A stretch of DNA of 64,000 nt. Source: an uncultured Lachnospiraceae bacterium (GTDB lineage Bacteria > Bacillota > Clostridia > Lachnospirales > Lachnospiraceae). The notes beneath the pieces are model-generated. The model saw only the letters and a list, made by a program, of their open reading frames with translations, was not told the origin of the DNA and did no database searches. The stretch lies in contig CALWBQ010000038.1 of assembly GCA_944376125.1 (NCBI GenBank), forward strand, positions 1-64,000. Direction: 5' to 3'. Below, piece after piece: positions 54,264-62,221 of this stretch. Each line of letters starts with the position of its first letter. Positions within the stretch are counted from its first letter, which is position 1. The translations under genes and the position numbers were made by a program.

Positions 54264-55374
54264 ATTAAACCAGTGTGCCGGATGCATGGCATGTCTGGAA
54301 GTATGCCCAGTAAAGGCAGTGCATATACAGGATTCCATCCGATTCTATAATGCATTTATTGATCCTGACAGATGTACCGGCTGCCATCGCTGTCACAGCA
54401 TTTGTCCGGTCCATACGCCCCCGGGGCAGACAGAGCCGATTTTATGGAAGCAGGGCTGGGCTTCAGACAGTACCGTGAGGAAGGCGGCAGCTTCTGGGGG
54501 GATAGCTTCCGCCATAGAAATGTCCTTTGTCAGGCAGGGAGGGGTTGTGTACAGCTGTCTTTTCCAGGCAGGGAAATTTCAATTTAAAAAGGCTGAAAAT
54601 CTGGAAATAGTACGGCAATTTGCCGGTTCCCAGTATGTCAAGAGCAGCCCGGAAGGAATTTACACAGAAATCCTCCGGTATCTTAGGGACGGCAGAAAGG
54701 TACTTTTTGTAGGACTCCCCTGCCAGGCTGCGGCAGTCAAAAATTTCACCAAATCCCATAAAAATTTATATCTGATTGACCTGGTCTGTCATGGAACGCC
54801 TTCCCCTGTTCTTCTGGATATGTTTTTGCATGACCAGGGGATCTCCCTGAATGGAATCCGCCGCATCTCTTTCCGCAGGAAAAACCAGTTTCGGCTTGCA
54901 GCGGATGGGCGAGATATCGCCGCCGGCGTGTGGGATGCCTACACAACGGCTTTTTGTGATGCGGTATTTTATACAGAATCCTGCTATTCCTGCAGGTATG
55001 CACAGATCCATCGGGTTTCGGATCTTACGCTGGGGGACTCCTGGGGGAGCCAGCTCCCGATGCCGCAGCAAAAGTTGGGAATATCCCTGATTCTATGCCA
55101 AAACAAAAAGGGAAAAAATCTGCTGTTATCGGCGGAAATTCATTTAGAAGAAGTCGATCTGGAAAAAGCGGTTTCCTGCAATCACCAGCTGCAGCATCCC
55201 TCTTTCCGCCATAGAAAGCGCGATAGGTTTTTTGATGAGGTTGAGCAGACCAGAAATGTTCAGCGCTCCGTCTGGAAATGTTTTCCCATTAAATTTTTAA
55301 AAAAATCCATCAAATCTTTTTTGATAAAACAAAGGTCATCCTTGTGGAAGGAATCGCATGGACAGCAAACGTAA
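54247..55374 (+). CDS. FrhB-like iron-sulfur protein of polysaccharide loci
   Basis: 375 residues. Two 4Fe-4S motifs lie at the N-terminus (Cys10, 13, 16, 20 and Cys43, 46, 49, 53), followed by the coenzyme F420 hydrogenase beta-subunit domains (AASGGIASAIEMSFVRQG, FVGLPCQAAAVKNF and a C-terminal SDLTLGDSWGSQL). Such proteins often sit beside pyruvyl transferases in glycan loci and may be flavin-dependent reductases of a sugar intermediate. F420 is not expected in this host, so FAD or FMN is the likely cofactor. It overlaps both neighbours by 17 bases. Confidence 0.88.
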   Translation: MKTVCELNQCAGCMACLEVCPVKAVHIQDSIRFYNAFIDPDRCTGCHRCHSICPVHTPPGQTEPILWKQGWASDSTVRKAAASGGIASAIEMSFVRQGGVVYSCLFQAGKFQFKKAENLEIVRQFAGSQYVKSSPEGIYTEILRYLRDGRKVLFVGLPCQAAAVKNFTKSHKNLYLIDLVCHGTPSPVLLDMFLHDQGISLNGIRRISFRRKNQFRLAADGRDIAAGVWDAYTTAFCDAVFYTESCYSCRYAQIHRVSDLTLGDSWGSQLPMPQQKLGISLILCQNKKGKNLLLSAEIHLEEVDLEKAVSCNHQLQHPSFRHRKRDRFFDEVEQTRNVQRSVWKCFPIKFLKKSIKSFLIKQRSSLWKESHGQQT

Positions 55375-56779
55375 AATCCAGAATTTAACGAAGAATACAG
55401 CACTTTTTATGATAAACAACTTAGGCACGAAGATCGTTGCGTTTCTTTTCGTTCCTTTATATACTCACGTTTTTTCAACCAGTGAATATGGAACAATCGA
55501 CTTGATCACCACCGCAGTTCAGCTGCTGATTCCGGTTCTTACGCTTAATATTCAGGAAGCAGTCCTGCGCTATGGGTTAGATCCGGAATATGATTCTTCA
55601 GCAGTTATCAAAAATGGGTTTCGGGTCATCGGATGGAGCTCTGTTTTCCTAGGGGGAGCCGAGGCGCTGTTTGCCTGGGCATATTCAGACAATATTCCCT
55701 ATTCCTATCTGCTTTTTCTTTATTTTTCGTATCTGTTTGGCTCTGTATATAATGTTTTGTCTATGTATTTAAAAGCTGCCGGAAAAGGAAAAGAGCTAGC
55801 CCTGTGCGGAATCGTCAATGCCGCTGCAGTCTGCACGCTGAATTTTCTGTTTCTGGCGGTTTTCCCTCTGGGCGTTAATGGATATATGGCTGCCAGCGCC
55901 GCCGGCTTTTTCTTTGCAGATCTGGGAATGTTCCTCTTGGGGAATGTGCCGGCAGAGTTTCGCAGGGCAAAGCATGTACAGCGAAGAGGGATGCTGGCCT
56001 CCATGGTGGCTTACAGCATACCTTTAAGCGCAGGAACTATTGGATGGTGGCTGAACAGCGCCGGCGACAGATTTCTTTTATTTCTTTTTTGCGGTGCGGC
56101 CGCAAACGGGCTGTACACGGCAGCATATAAGATTCCGGCAATTCTCGCCGTGCTTCAGGACATATTCTACAATGCATGGTCTGTCTCTGCAATCGAAGAG
56201 TTTGATCGAAGTGATTCCGATGGTTTTCTAGGGAATGTCTACATGGCATACAGCGCCCTGTCTGTGACGGCATGTTCTGTCCTCATGTTTATCAATATCT
56301 TTCTGGTAAAGTTCCTATATTCTGAGAGCTTTTTTGAATCATGGAGATATGTGCCGTTCCTGCTGGCGGGAGCGGTTTTCAGCGGGCTGATCCGCTTTTT
56401 GGGCTGCTTTTATTTGGCTGCAAAAAAAACAAAAACAGCGGCTCTGACCAATCTTCTCGGTGCCGCAATCCACATTGCACTCAGTTTTTTGATGATTCCC
56501 GGAATGGGGGCATATGGAGCATCGGCTGCAGCCCTTTTAGGCTCTCTTACTCTTTGGGGAATCCGTATGCGAAGTCTGCGTTTTATTATTACTATGGAGG
56601 TTCATTGGAGGCGTGAAGGGATATGCTATACCCTTCTTCTGGCACAGAGCGTTATAGCCGCAGCTTTCGAAAATACAGTTTTTCAGATTCCGTTTATGTT
56701 TTGTATAATCCTGCTTTATTTCCGCCTGTTCAAGAAGGGCATTTTAGCATTTTGCGGCCTGGCAGGAAGGAGAAAATGA
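55358..56779 (+). CDS. Wzx-type polysaccharide flippase
   Basis: 473 residues with about 14 transmembrane helices. NTALFMINNLGTKIVAFLFV and LYTHVFSTSEYGTIDLITTA are standard for the PST/MOP flippases, as is the YSIPLSAGTIGWWLNSAGDR segment. It should move the lipid-linked repeat across the membrane for the polymerase. Last gene of locus 2; it overlaps the preceding gene by 17 bases. Confidence 0.93.
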   Translation: MDSKRKIQNLTKNTALFMINNLGTKIVAFLFVPLYTHVFSTSEYGTIDLITTAVQLLIPVLTLNIQEAVLRYGLDPEYDSSAVIKNGFRVIGWSSVFLGGAEALFAWAYSDNIPYSYLLFLYFSYLFGSVYNVLSMYLKAAGKGKELALCGIVNAAAVCTLNFLFLAVFPLGVNGYMAASAAGFFFADLGMFLLGNVPAEFRRAKHVQRRGMLASMVAYSIPLSAGTIGWWLNSAGDRFLLFLFCGAAANGLYTAAYKIPAILAVLQDIFYNAWSVSAIEEFDRSDSDGFLGNVYMAYSALSVTACSVLMFINIFLVKFLYSESFFESWRYVPFLLAGAVFSGLIRFLGCFYLAAKKTKTAALTNLLGAAIHIALSFLMIPGMGAYGASAAALLGSLTLWGIRMRSLRFIITMEVHWRREGICYTLLLAQSVIAAAFENTVFQIPFMFCIILLYFRLFKKGILAFCGLAGRRK

Positions 56780-56788
56780 CAGCCATGG

Positions 56789-56818
56789 TTGATTAGGAGA
56801 ACGAATAGCAAATAAAAT
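56789..56818 (+). promoter_or_regulatory. Possible promoter for the ferredoxin pair
   Basis: TTGATT, an 18-base spacer and TAAAAT. Moderate match, starting right after the flippase stop. Confidence 0.45.
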
Positions 56819-56842
56819 GATAGGACTTATATTCGATCTTTA

Positions 56843-56857
56843 TGTGACAACGTCACA
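56843..56857 (+). promoter_or_regulatory. Operator-like palindrome before the ferredoxin gene
   Basis: TGTGAC and GTCACA around AAC, a 15-base palindrome about 18 bases downstream of the predicted start of transcription. It resembles half-sites of Crp/Fnr-type regulators but has 5 rather than 6 bases between TGTGA and TCACA. A repressor site is more likely from its position. Confidence 0.45.
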
Positions 56858-56912
56858 GAAGAGATGCCGGCTGTATGGTAAACTGCTCCTATCAAATCCG
56901 GGAGGTTGCATA

Positions 56913-57131
56913 ATGGAGAGAACGATTCGAAGAAAGCGGAAAGCGGTTGTTGATACCGATATGTGCGTTGCCTGCGGCTGCTGCGTGAAAGTCTGTCCTA
57001 TGGAGGCGATTGAAATCTGGAGAGGGATCGCTGCCAGAGTGGCGGAGGAGAAATGTGTGGGCTGCGGAAAGTGTGCCCGAGAGTGTCCAGCATCTGTCAT
57101 TGAGATTCGGGAGGAGGGAGAACGGAGATGA
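56913..57131 (+). CDS. Small 2[4Fe-4S] ferredoxin
   Basis: 72 residues. Two clusters are defined by Cys18, 21, 24, 28 and Cys48, 51, 54, 58, both with a following Pro. The extra Cys23 (CGCC) is unusual but seen. The N-terminus is a basic extension (RRKRK). The ATG at 56913 has GGGAGG upstream; the longer frame has none. It overlaps the next gene by 4 bases and probably passes electrons to it. Confidence 0.92.
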   Translation: MERTIRRKRKAVVDTDMCVACGCCVKVCPMEAIEIWRGIAARVAEEKCVGCGKCARECPASVIEIREEGERR

Positions 57132-57703
57132 AAAAGCACTGGTATGATTATATGTGGATTGTGTCACTCGCATATTTGATTTTGGGTTTCTTTAACATTT
57201 TGTTTGCGTGGCTTGGACTTCTGTGCTTTTTTATCCCCCTGCTTATATCAGCGGTGAAAGGGACAAAAGGCTACTGCAACCGCTACTGCGGGAGAGGACA
57301 GCTCTTTGGCCTTCTTGGCGGGAGAGTGGGACTGTCCAGAAAGAGAGATATCCCCAAATGGATGAAAAGCAGGGGATTTCGATATGGATTTTTGGCCTTC
57401 TTTTTCGTTATGTTTTTTCAGATGCTGTGGAATACGTATCTGGTGTTTGTTGGGACAGCAGATTTGAAGCAGGTGGTGACGCTGCTGTGGACTTTTAAGC
57501 TGCCATGGCAGTGGGCCTACCACGGCACGCTGTTTCACCCGGGCGTGGCACAGTTTGCCTTCGGCTTTTACAGCGTCATGCTGACTTCTACAATCCTTGG
57601 CCTCATCACCATGGTCTTGTTTAAACCGCGAAGCTGGTGCGTTTACTGCCCCATGGGAACCATGACTCAGATGATCTGCAGGGTCAGGAACGGCAGGAAA
57701 TGA
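57128..57703 (+). CDS. NapH/YccM-like membrane iron-sulfur protein
   Basis: 191 residues with four transmembrane helices. YCNRYCGRGQLFGLLGG and the C-terminal SWCVYCPMGTMTQ are the paired Cys motifs of the PF12801-type 4Fe-4S membrane proteins (NapH, NosR, YccM). It can take electrons from the ferredoxin just upstream. The terminal reductase is not encoded nearby. Its last 20 bases overlap the convergent acetyltransferase gene. Confidence 0.82.
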   Translation: MKKHWYDYMWIVSLAYLILGFFNILFAWLGLLCFFIPLLISAVKGTKGYCNRYCGRGQLFGLLGGRVGLSRKRDIPKWMKSRGFRYGFLAFFFVMFFQMLWNTYLVFVGTADLKQVVTLLWTFKLPWQWAYHGTLFHPGVAQFAFGFYSVMLTSTILGLITMVLFKPRSWCVYCPMGTMTQMICRVRNGRK

Positions 57704-58133
57704 TTTTTTCCATGTATACGCATGGAAAGGTATCACTGTGCGCCTGGTGCTGTGCATTATAATGGTATCCCAGCTTTTCGTAGAAGGAGGCAGCCACATC
57801 TCTGCTGGAAAGGACAATTTTGCTGCAGAAGCTCTCTCGGATCCACTGCTCGGCGGCCTGCACAGCCATGCGGCCGATGCCTTGTCCACGGTATTCCGGC
57901 AGGACGACAACTCTGCCGATTTCCGCGGTTTTTTCCGCCGTCTCAAACCAGCGGCAGGTGCCGACGGGGAAGCTGCCGTCAAGCACCAGGACATAATGGC
58001 AGGAAGGACCGTCCCGGCGGTCGATTTCTTCCTCCAGTGCGATGCCGTGGGCTTTTGCCATGGCCTGTATCCTGACGTAATACGCTCCGGCGCGCAGATA
58101 TTCTTCTGAGCCTTTTATAATCTGTAAATCCAT
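57684..58133 (-). CDS. GNAT family N-acetyltransferase
   Basis: 149 residues. The acetyl-CoA site is IGRVVVLPEYRGQGIGRMAV (R/Q-x-x-G-x-G/A), followed by SRDVAASFYEKLGYH. A compact single-domain member similar to ElaA/YitI. The substrate is unknown. Last gene of the minus-strand set; AAAGGA ribosome site. Confidence 0.88.
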   Translation of the reverse strand: MDLQIIKGSEEYLRAGAYYVRIQAMAKAHGIALEEEIDRRDGPSCHYVLVLDGSFPVGTCRWFETAEKTAEIGRVVVLPEYRGQGIGRMAVQAAEQWIRESFCSKIVLSSRDVAASFYEKLGYHYNAQHQAHSDTFPCVYMEKIISCRS

Positions 58134-58157
58134 GAGATTGTCTATCCTTTCATTTCT

Positions 58158-58523
58158 TTAGTGTACGATCATTTCGCCGGCAACTGCAGCCAGGATACCG
58201 ACAGTAACGCTTAAAACGGCATACAGCAGGCCGATTCCGATATCGCCGTTTTTCAGCAGGCCGCCGGTTTCCAGCGCAAAAGAAGAAAAAGTCGTAAATC
58301 CGCCGCATATGCCAGCCTTCAGGAACAGCACGGTCCGGGGATTGAGGGAGTGATTCTTCAATGCATATGCGGTTATGATACCGATGACAAAAGAGCCTAA
58401 AATATTTATGAAGAAGGTTTTCAGCGGAAAGGGACAGTTCTCTGCCAGGGGAATCTGTCCGATCAGGTATCTGCATACTGCGCCGATAAATCCTCCTGCT
58501 CCTACAGCAATACACTCTAACAT
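58158..58523 (-). CDS. crcB: Fluoride channel CrcB/FluC
   Basis: 121 residues with four transmembrane helices. GAGGFIGAVCRYLIGQ, TFFINILGSFVIGIITAY (with the conserved Asn) and GICGGFTTFSSFALETG (Phe-box and sodium site) are diagnostic. Fluc channels export fluoride as dual-topology dimers, and a single gene suffices for a homodimer. No fluoride riboswitch is visible; it lies within an operon. GGAGGAAC ribosome site. Confidence 0.95.
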   Translation of the reverse strand: MLECIAVGAGGFIGAVCRYLIGQIPLAENCPFPLKTFFINILGSFVIGIITAYALKNHSLNPRTVLFLKAGICGGFTTFSSFALETGGLLKNGDIGIGLLYAVLSVTVGILAAVAGEMIVH

Positions 58524-58538
58524 GGCGGTTCCTCCGTT

Positions 58539-59081
58539 TTATTGTTTTTTGCGGCATCGGGAATAGACCAGTTCCGTTATGCCGTTATAGGTTTGTGTGC
58601 GGGCCAGACGCAGCCGCATCTCCTCTGCTGTTTCCCCGAAGAGCCGGATTCCGCCTCCCAGAATAGTCGGTATGATGGAAATGTAATATTCATCAATCAG
58701 ATCCTCACGGATTAAAGGATGAATGACACCGGCGCCTCCGCAGATCCATATGGATCTGCCCTGTTTCTGCTCCAGGCGGCGCACAAGGCTGCAGGGACTT
58801 TCACCGGTGAATATGATCTGCTCCGACGAAGGGAGGGAGCGGTGCGTAATGACATAGCTGGTGAGACCGCTGTAGACCCATTCATCCGGGGACAGCTCTG
58901 ATTTAATCTGGTGATAGGTGTTCCAACCCATCACCATTGTATCAACGTCTTTGATAAAAACGGAGTACGTGTCCAAGACTTCTGCATGCTCATCCTGGCC
59001 TTTCAGCCAATCTACCTGTCCATTTCTGTCTGCAATATAGCCATCCAGACTCATGGCGATAAACAATACAACCTTTCTCAT
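58539..59081 (-). CDS. Dihydrofolate reductase-like / RibD C-terminal domain protein
   Basis: 180 residues. VVLFIAMSLDGYIADRNGQV, VMGWNTYHQI, IWICGGAGVIHPLIREDLID and PTILGGGIRLF match the RibD_C/YyaP reductase family, NADPH-dependent proteins often of unknown substrate. The start is uncertain: the ATG at 59081 gives the canonical N-terminus but has no good ribosome site; a TTG at 59114 inside the upstream gene is the alternative. Confidence 0.85.
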   Translation of the reverse strand: MRKVVLFIAMSLDGYIADRNGQVDWLKGQDEHAEVLDTYSVFIKDVDTMVMGWNTYHQIKSELSPDEWVYSGLTSYVITHRSLPSSEQIIFTGESPCSLVRRLEQKQGRSIWICGGAGVIHPLIREDLIDEYYISIIPTILGGGIRLFGETAEEMRLRLARTQTYNGITELVYSRCRKKQ

Positions 59082-59088
59082 TGCTTTT

Positions 59089-60111
59089 TTACAACAGACT
59101 GATGAGCCGGTCAATCTCTTCCATGTCCGTCGCCCAGCTGGTGGCGAATCTCACTGTGGTATGGTTTCCATCATATTTTTCCCAGAAACTGAACCTGACG
59201 CTCTGTGCCAGGGCTTTCATTTTGGCATTTTCCAGGATGACAAAGATCTGGTTGGTGGGCGAATCAATCAAAAGCCGGTAGCCCTTGCGGCGCAGAGCTT
59301 CCTTCAGCCTGTCTGCCGTCTTGATGGCATTTTTGCTGATCTCCAGATACAGGTTATCGGTAAAGAGCGTATCAAACTGGATCCCCAGTACCCGGCCTTT
59401 GGCAAGGAGAGCGCCCTGCTGTTTTATCATGGTCAGAAAATGCTCCGGCGCCTTTTTGGGAAAAACTACGGCCTCGCCGCACAGGGCGCCGACCTTTGTG
59501 CCGCCGATGTAGAAGACATCGGTGCAGCGGGCGATATCCTGCAGGGTGACATCGGAGGCGGGTGATGCCAGGCCGTAGCCCAGCCGCGCTCCGTCCAGGA
59601 AAAGAGGAATCTTGTAGAGGCTGCAGACGTCGGCAAGATCACTCAGCTCCTGCCGGGTATACAGGGTTCCGTATTCTGTGGGATGAGAGATATAGACCAT
59701 GCCGGGAAATACCATGTGGTCATGGTTTTCATCACTGTAAAAGGTCTGGAGATAGTTACGGACAGTATCAGCGGAGAGCTTGCCATCCTTATGGGGGAGG
59801 CTCAGAACTTTATGGCCGGTGTATTCCACAGCCCCGGCCTCATGGCCGTTAATGTGGCCGGTGGAGGCAGCGATAACGCCCTCGTAGCGCTTCAGAAAGG
59901 CAGCGATGACGGCGGCGTTGGTCTGGGTTCCGCCGGACAGGAAATAAATTTCTGCATCTGGGCAGGCGCAGGCAGCCCGGATCTTTTCTTTGGCAGACAG
60001 GCAGTACCGGTCCATGCCGTACCCGGGCAGCTTTTCCATATTTGTCTCTATAAATCTTTTCAAAATAGCGGGGTGGGCACCCTCGCAGTAATCATTTTCA
60101 AAATATAACAC
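59089..60111 (-). CDS. Low-specificity L-threonine aldolase family protein
   Basis: 340 residues. FENDYCEGAHPAILKRFIET, FLSGGTQTNAAVIAAFL, LFLDGARLGYGLASP and FYIGGTKVGALCGEA (PLP lysine Lys206) fit the LtaE/beta-eliminating lyase fold. It splits threonine or allo-threonine into glycine and acetaldehyde, or acts on a related beta-hydroxy amino acid. First gene of the minus-strand set, with AGGAGGAA upstream. Confidence 0.92.
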   Translation of the reverse strand: MLYFENDYCEGAHPAILKRFIETNMEKLPGYGMDRYCLSAKEKIRAACACPDAEIYFLSGGTQTNAAVIAAFLKRYEGVIAASTGHINGHEAGAVEYTGHKVLSLPHKDGKLSADTVRNYLQTFYSDENHDHMVFPGMVYISHPTEYGTLYTRQELSDLADVCSLYKIPLFLDGARLGYGLASPASDVTLQDIARCTDVFYIGGTKVGALCGEAVVFPKKAPEHFLTMIKQQGALLAKGRVLGIQFDTLFTDNLYLEISKNAIKTADRLKEALRRKGYRLLIDSPTNQIFVILENAKMKALAQSVRFSFWEKYDGNHTTVRFATSWATDMEEIDRLISLL

Positions 60112-60157
60112 TGGTTGTTCCTCCTGTGATTACCCCTTTTTACAGGGCATTTTATGG

Positions 60158-60210
60158 TACATTTGAGTACATTTTAACCTGATTTTTAACAATTTGCAAA
60201 CGGTTCGCAA
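60158..60210. promoter_or_regulatory. Operator-like elements in the divergent intergenic region
   Basis: The 183-base gap between the aldolase gene and the small peptide gene contains a tandem direct repeat GTACATTT (60158 and 60168) and a 17-base near-perfect palindrome with half-sites TTGC/GCAA and AAC/GTT around a central G (60194-60210). The palindrome has the look of a LacI- or GntR-type operator. It could control either gene. Confidence 0.4.
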
Positions 60211-60294
60211 TCATTTTCCAAACAAAACCATTGTATAGTACTCTCATCTATAGAAGAAAGCGAAAACAAAGAATGATTAAAAGGAGAGGATACT

Positions 60295-60396
60295 ATGAAA
60301 CGGAACATTTGTCGGATAACAAGGATCGCTTCTATTGCCGGAATCGTGCTGCTGGCCGCGGCCGGGATTCAGAAAATCAGAAGAAACCGGAGATGA
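60295..60396 (+). CDS. 33-residue membrane peptide
   Basis: A short frame with a strong ribosome site (AAAAGGAGAGG at good spacing). The peptide has a basic start, one hydrophobic helix (ASIAGIVLLAAAG) and a basic tail ending in Arg-Arg-Asn-Arg-Arg. A TATAGT -10-like element lies at 60234 and a terminator starts 24 bases after the stop, so it forms its own tiny unit. It could be a membrane-active small protein, a toxin-like peptide or a regulator of a membrane complex. Not recognised. Confidence 0.5.
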   Translation: MKRNICRITRIASIAGIVLLAAAGIQKIRRNRR

Positions 60397-60419
60397 GAGG
60401 AGATGAAAATCAGGAAGCT

Positions 60420-60456
60420 GCCAGAGAACGTTCCCTCTGGCGCTTTCTCTTCTTTT
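60420..60456 (+). terminator. Intrinsic terminator after the small peptide gene
   Basis: GCCAGAG pairs with CTCTGGC over an 8-base loop and is followed by a T-rich tail (CTTTCTCTTCTTTT). Confidence 0.65.
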
Positions 60457-60490
60457 ACCATTGCTTTACAAAGGGTTTACCAGGATTTTG

Positions 60491-60520
60491 TTGAATTTCT
60501 GTTTTTGAATGTGCTTTAAT
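60491..60520 (+). promoter_or_regulatory. Probable promoter for the fused ABC permease gene
   Basis: TTGAAT, an 18-base spacer and TTTAAT, ending about 30 bases before the chosen start. An in-frame ATG at 60519 overlaps the -10 and is rejected as a start. Confidence 0.45.
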
Positions 60521-60551
60521 GGGATTACTGTGGGAGGGAAAGAGGCAGGCC

Positions 60552-62195
60552 ATGATGAAACACATAAAAGAATGGGAAATGAAAGGGATCAGCGGAGCGG
60601 TAGCGGGAATTTTCTTTGCCTTTCTGCTGGTCCCTGTTCTGATTTTGCTGGGAACGTCTTTTGCGGGGGAGAGAGGATTTACCCTGGCTCATTACAGAGA
60701 GATTTTGGGAGAAAAAGGGTTTCTGCAGGCCCTGAGAAACAGCGCTCTGCTCTCATCTGTAAGTGCAGCTGCGGCGACAGCGCTGGCCTTTGTGCTGGCG
60801 TATACGATTCAGTACACCAATGTGCCCAAAGGGCTGAAATACTTTGTACGCCTGACAGCGCTCATCCCTGCCCTGATCCCTGCGGTCACATATGGGGCTG
60901 CCGCCGCATACCTTCTGGAGCCGCACAGCTTTGCCGGTCTGCTTTTGGGCTATACCATCTGTGCGCTTCCAGCCGCGTTTGTGCTGATGTATCATTCCAT
61001 GGAGTCTATTGACAGGAAATTTATGGTTGTGTCACGGATTATGGGGGATACCCCACTCCGCACATTTTTAGAGATGGTCTGCCGGCCTCTTTTGGGCTCT
61101 TTTGCTGCGTCCGTCATTCAGTGCTTCACCTTCTGTTTTGCAGACTATGGGATTTCGGCCGCTGCGGGAGGAGATATCCAGACGGCGGCTGTTGTGGTTT
61201 GGCGCGAAATGATGGGCGGCGGCCCCAACGCCGGCAGAGGGGCAGCGGCGGCAGCCATTCTGCTGATCCCCTCTGTGATGAACGTTGGTTTGCTGTATTA
61301 TCTGGGGCAGCACAGCGTCCCAGGCGGCAGCCATTTTTCGGAGGAGATTCGCCCGGGGAGAATCAGAGACATCTCCTGCGGCCTGCTCTCCTGTCTGATC
61401 TTAGCTCCGGTGGTCTGCATGACAGCTGTGATCCTTGTGGTCCCCCTGACGGAAGGACAGCCTGGGCAGCTCCACTTCACTGCAAAATATATTTCTGAGA
61501 CATTCTCGGATCCATCTCTGCGGAGGGCCTGCGGGAATTCTTTGCTGACGGCTGCGCTGTCGGCGCTGATCGGATCTCTGACTGCGTACGGTGCGGCCCT
61601 GGCTGCAAAGAGGAGCGGTCTTGGCGGCCGGCTGAAAGGCGCTGTCGAGAGCACTGCCCTGGCGGCTCATGCGGTTTCGGGCGTAACGATGGGAGCCGCA
61701 CTTCTTCTGGCCTTTTCGGGGACGCCGCTTGAGGACACATGGCTTCTCCTGGCGGTCTGCAATGTGGTCCTCTTTTTCCCTGTACCCTACAAAATGATGA
61801 AAAGCTCTCTGGCCGGTATGAACGCGTCCTGGGAGCCCACTGCCCTTCTCATGGGAGATACCTGGCTGGAGACGGTTGTGCGGGTGGTGACGCCGAACGC
61901 AATGCTGGCTCTGCTGAGAGCTTTCAGCTATTGCTTCGTGAATGCTGTGACGGCAGTGAATGCAGCCGTATTCATAGCAGGTGCCAGGACAATGGTGATC
62001 ACCACCGAGATAAACGTACTGCAGGAACAAATGAGGTTTCACGAGATTTTCGCGCTGTCTCTGCTGGCCCTGACAGTTAATCTGGCAGTTGGGAGCGTGC
62101 CCTGGTATCTGGAAATGCACAGGAAACATGCCGGGGAGAGCGAAAGGCTGGTGAAAAATCCGCATACCGCTGCAGGGCGGCGAATAGATTGGTAG
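60552..62195 (+). CDS. Two-domain ABC transporter permease (FbpB/PotB-like fusion)
   Basis: 547 residues with about 12 transmembrane helices in two homologous halves. Each half has a binding-protein-dependent permease coupling loop: VVSRIMGDTPLRTFLEMVCR in the first and PTALLMGDTWLETVVRVVTP in the second. This is the layout of iron, thiamine or phosphonate permeases of the FbpB/ThiP type. No ATPase or binding-protein gene follows, so partners must lie elsewhere. Two ATG codons follow AGAGGCAGG. Confidence 0.88.
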   Translation: MMKHIKEWEMKGISGAVAGIFFAFLLVPVLILLGTSFAGERGFTLAHYREILGEKGFLQALRNSALLSSVSAAAATALAFVLAYTIQYTNVPKGLKYFVRLTALIPALIPAVTYGAAAAYLLEPHSFAGLLLGYTICALPAAFVLMYHSMESIDRKFMVVSRIMGDTPLRTFLEMVCRPLLGSFAASVIQCFTFCFADYGISAAAGGDIQTAAVVVWREMMGGGPNAGRGAAAAAILLIPSVMNVGLLYYLGQHSVPGGSHFSEEIRPGRIRDISCGLLSCLILAPVVCMTAVILVVPLTEGQPGQLHFTAKYISETFSDPSLRRACGNSLLTAALSALIGSLTAYGAALAAKRSGLGGRLKGAVESTALAAHAVSGVTMGAALLLAFSGTPLEDTWLLLAVCNVVLFFPVPYKMMKSSLAGMNASWEPTALLMGDTWLETVVRVVTPNAMLALLRAFSYCFVNAVTAVNAAVFIAGARTMVITTEINVLQEQMRFHEIFALSLLALTVNLAVGSVPWYLEMHRKHAGESERLVKNPHTAAGRRIDW

Positions 62196-62221
62196 TAATT
62201 AACTGCTTTGGGAGGCTGCAG

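Noticed and set aside
54766..55071. Minus-strand frames opposite the FrhB-like gene
   Set aside because: Shadow frames with no ribosome site; the plus frame has clear iron-sulfur motifs.
56843..56857. Canonical Crp/Fnr site
   Set aside because: The spacing between TGTGA and TCACA is 5, not 6, and there is no regulator gene near; kept only as an operator-like palindrome.
58524..58538. Fluoride riboswitch before crcB
   Set aside because: There are only 15 bases between crcB and the preceding gene, which is too short, and no riboswitch core is seen.
60194..60210. Catabolite-responsive element (cre)
   Set aside because: It contains AACG but the flanks and spacing do not fit the cre consensus.
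60509..61012. Alternative plus-strand frame over the start of the fused permease
   Set aside because: Cys/Gly-rich shadow translation, no hydrophobic pattern; the permease frame has proper membrane helices.
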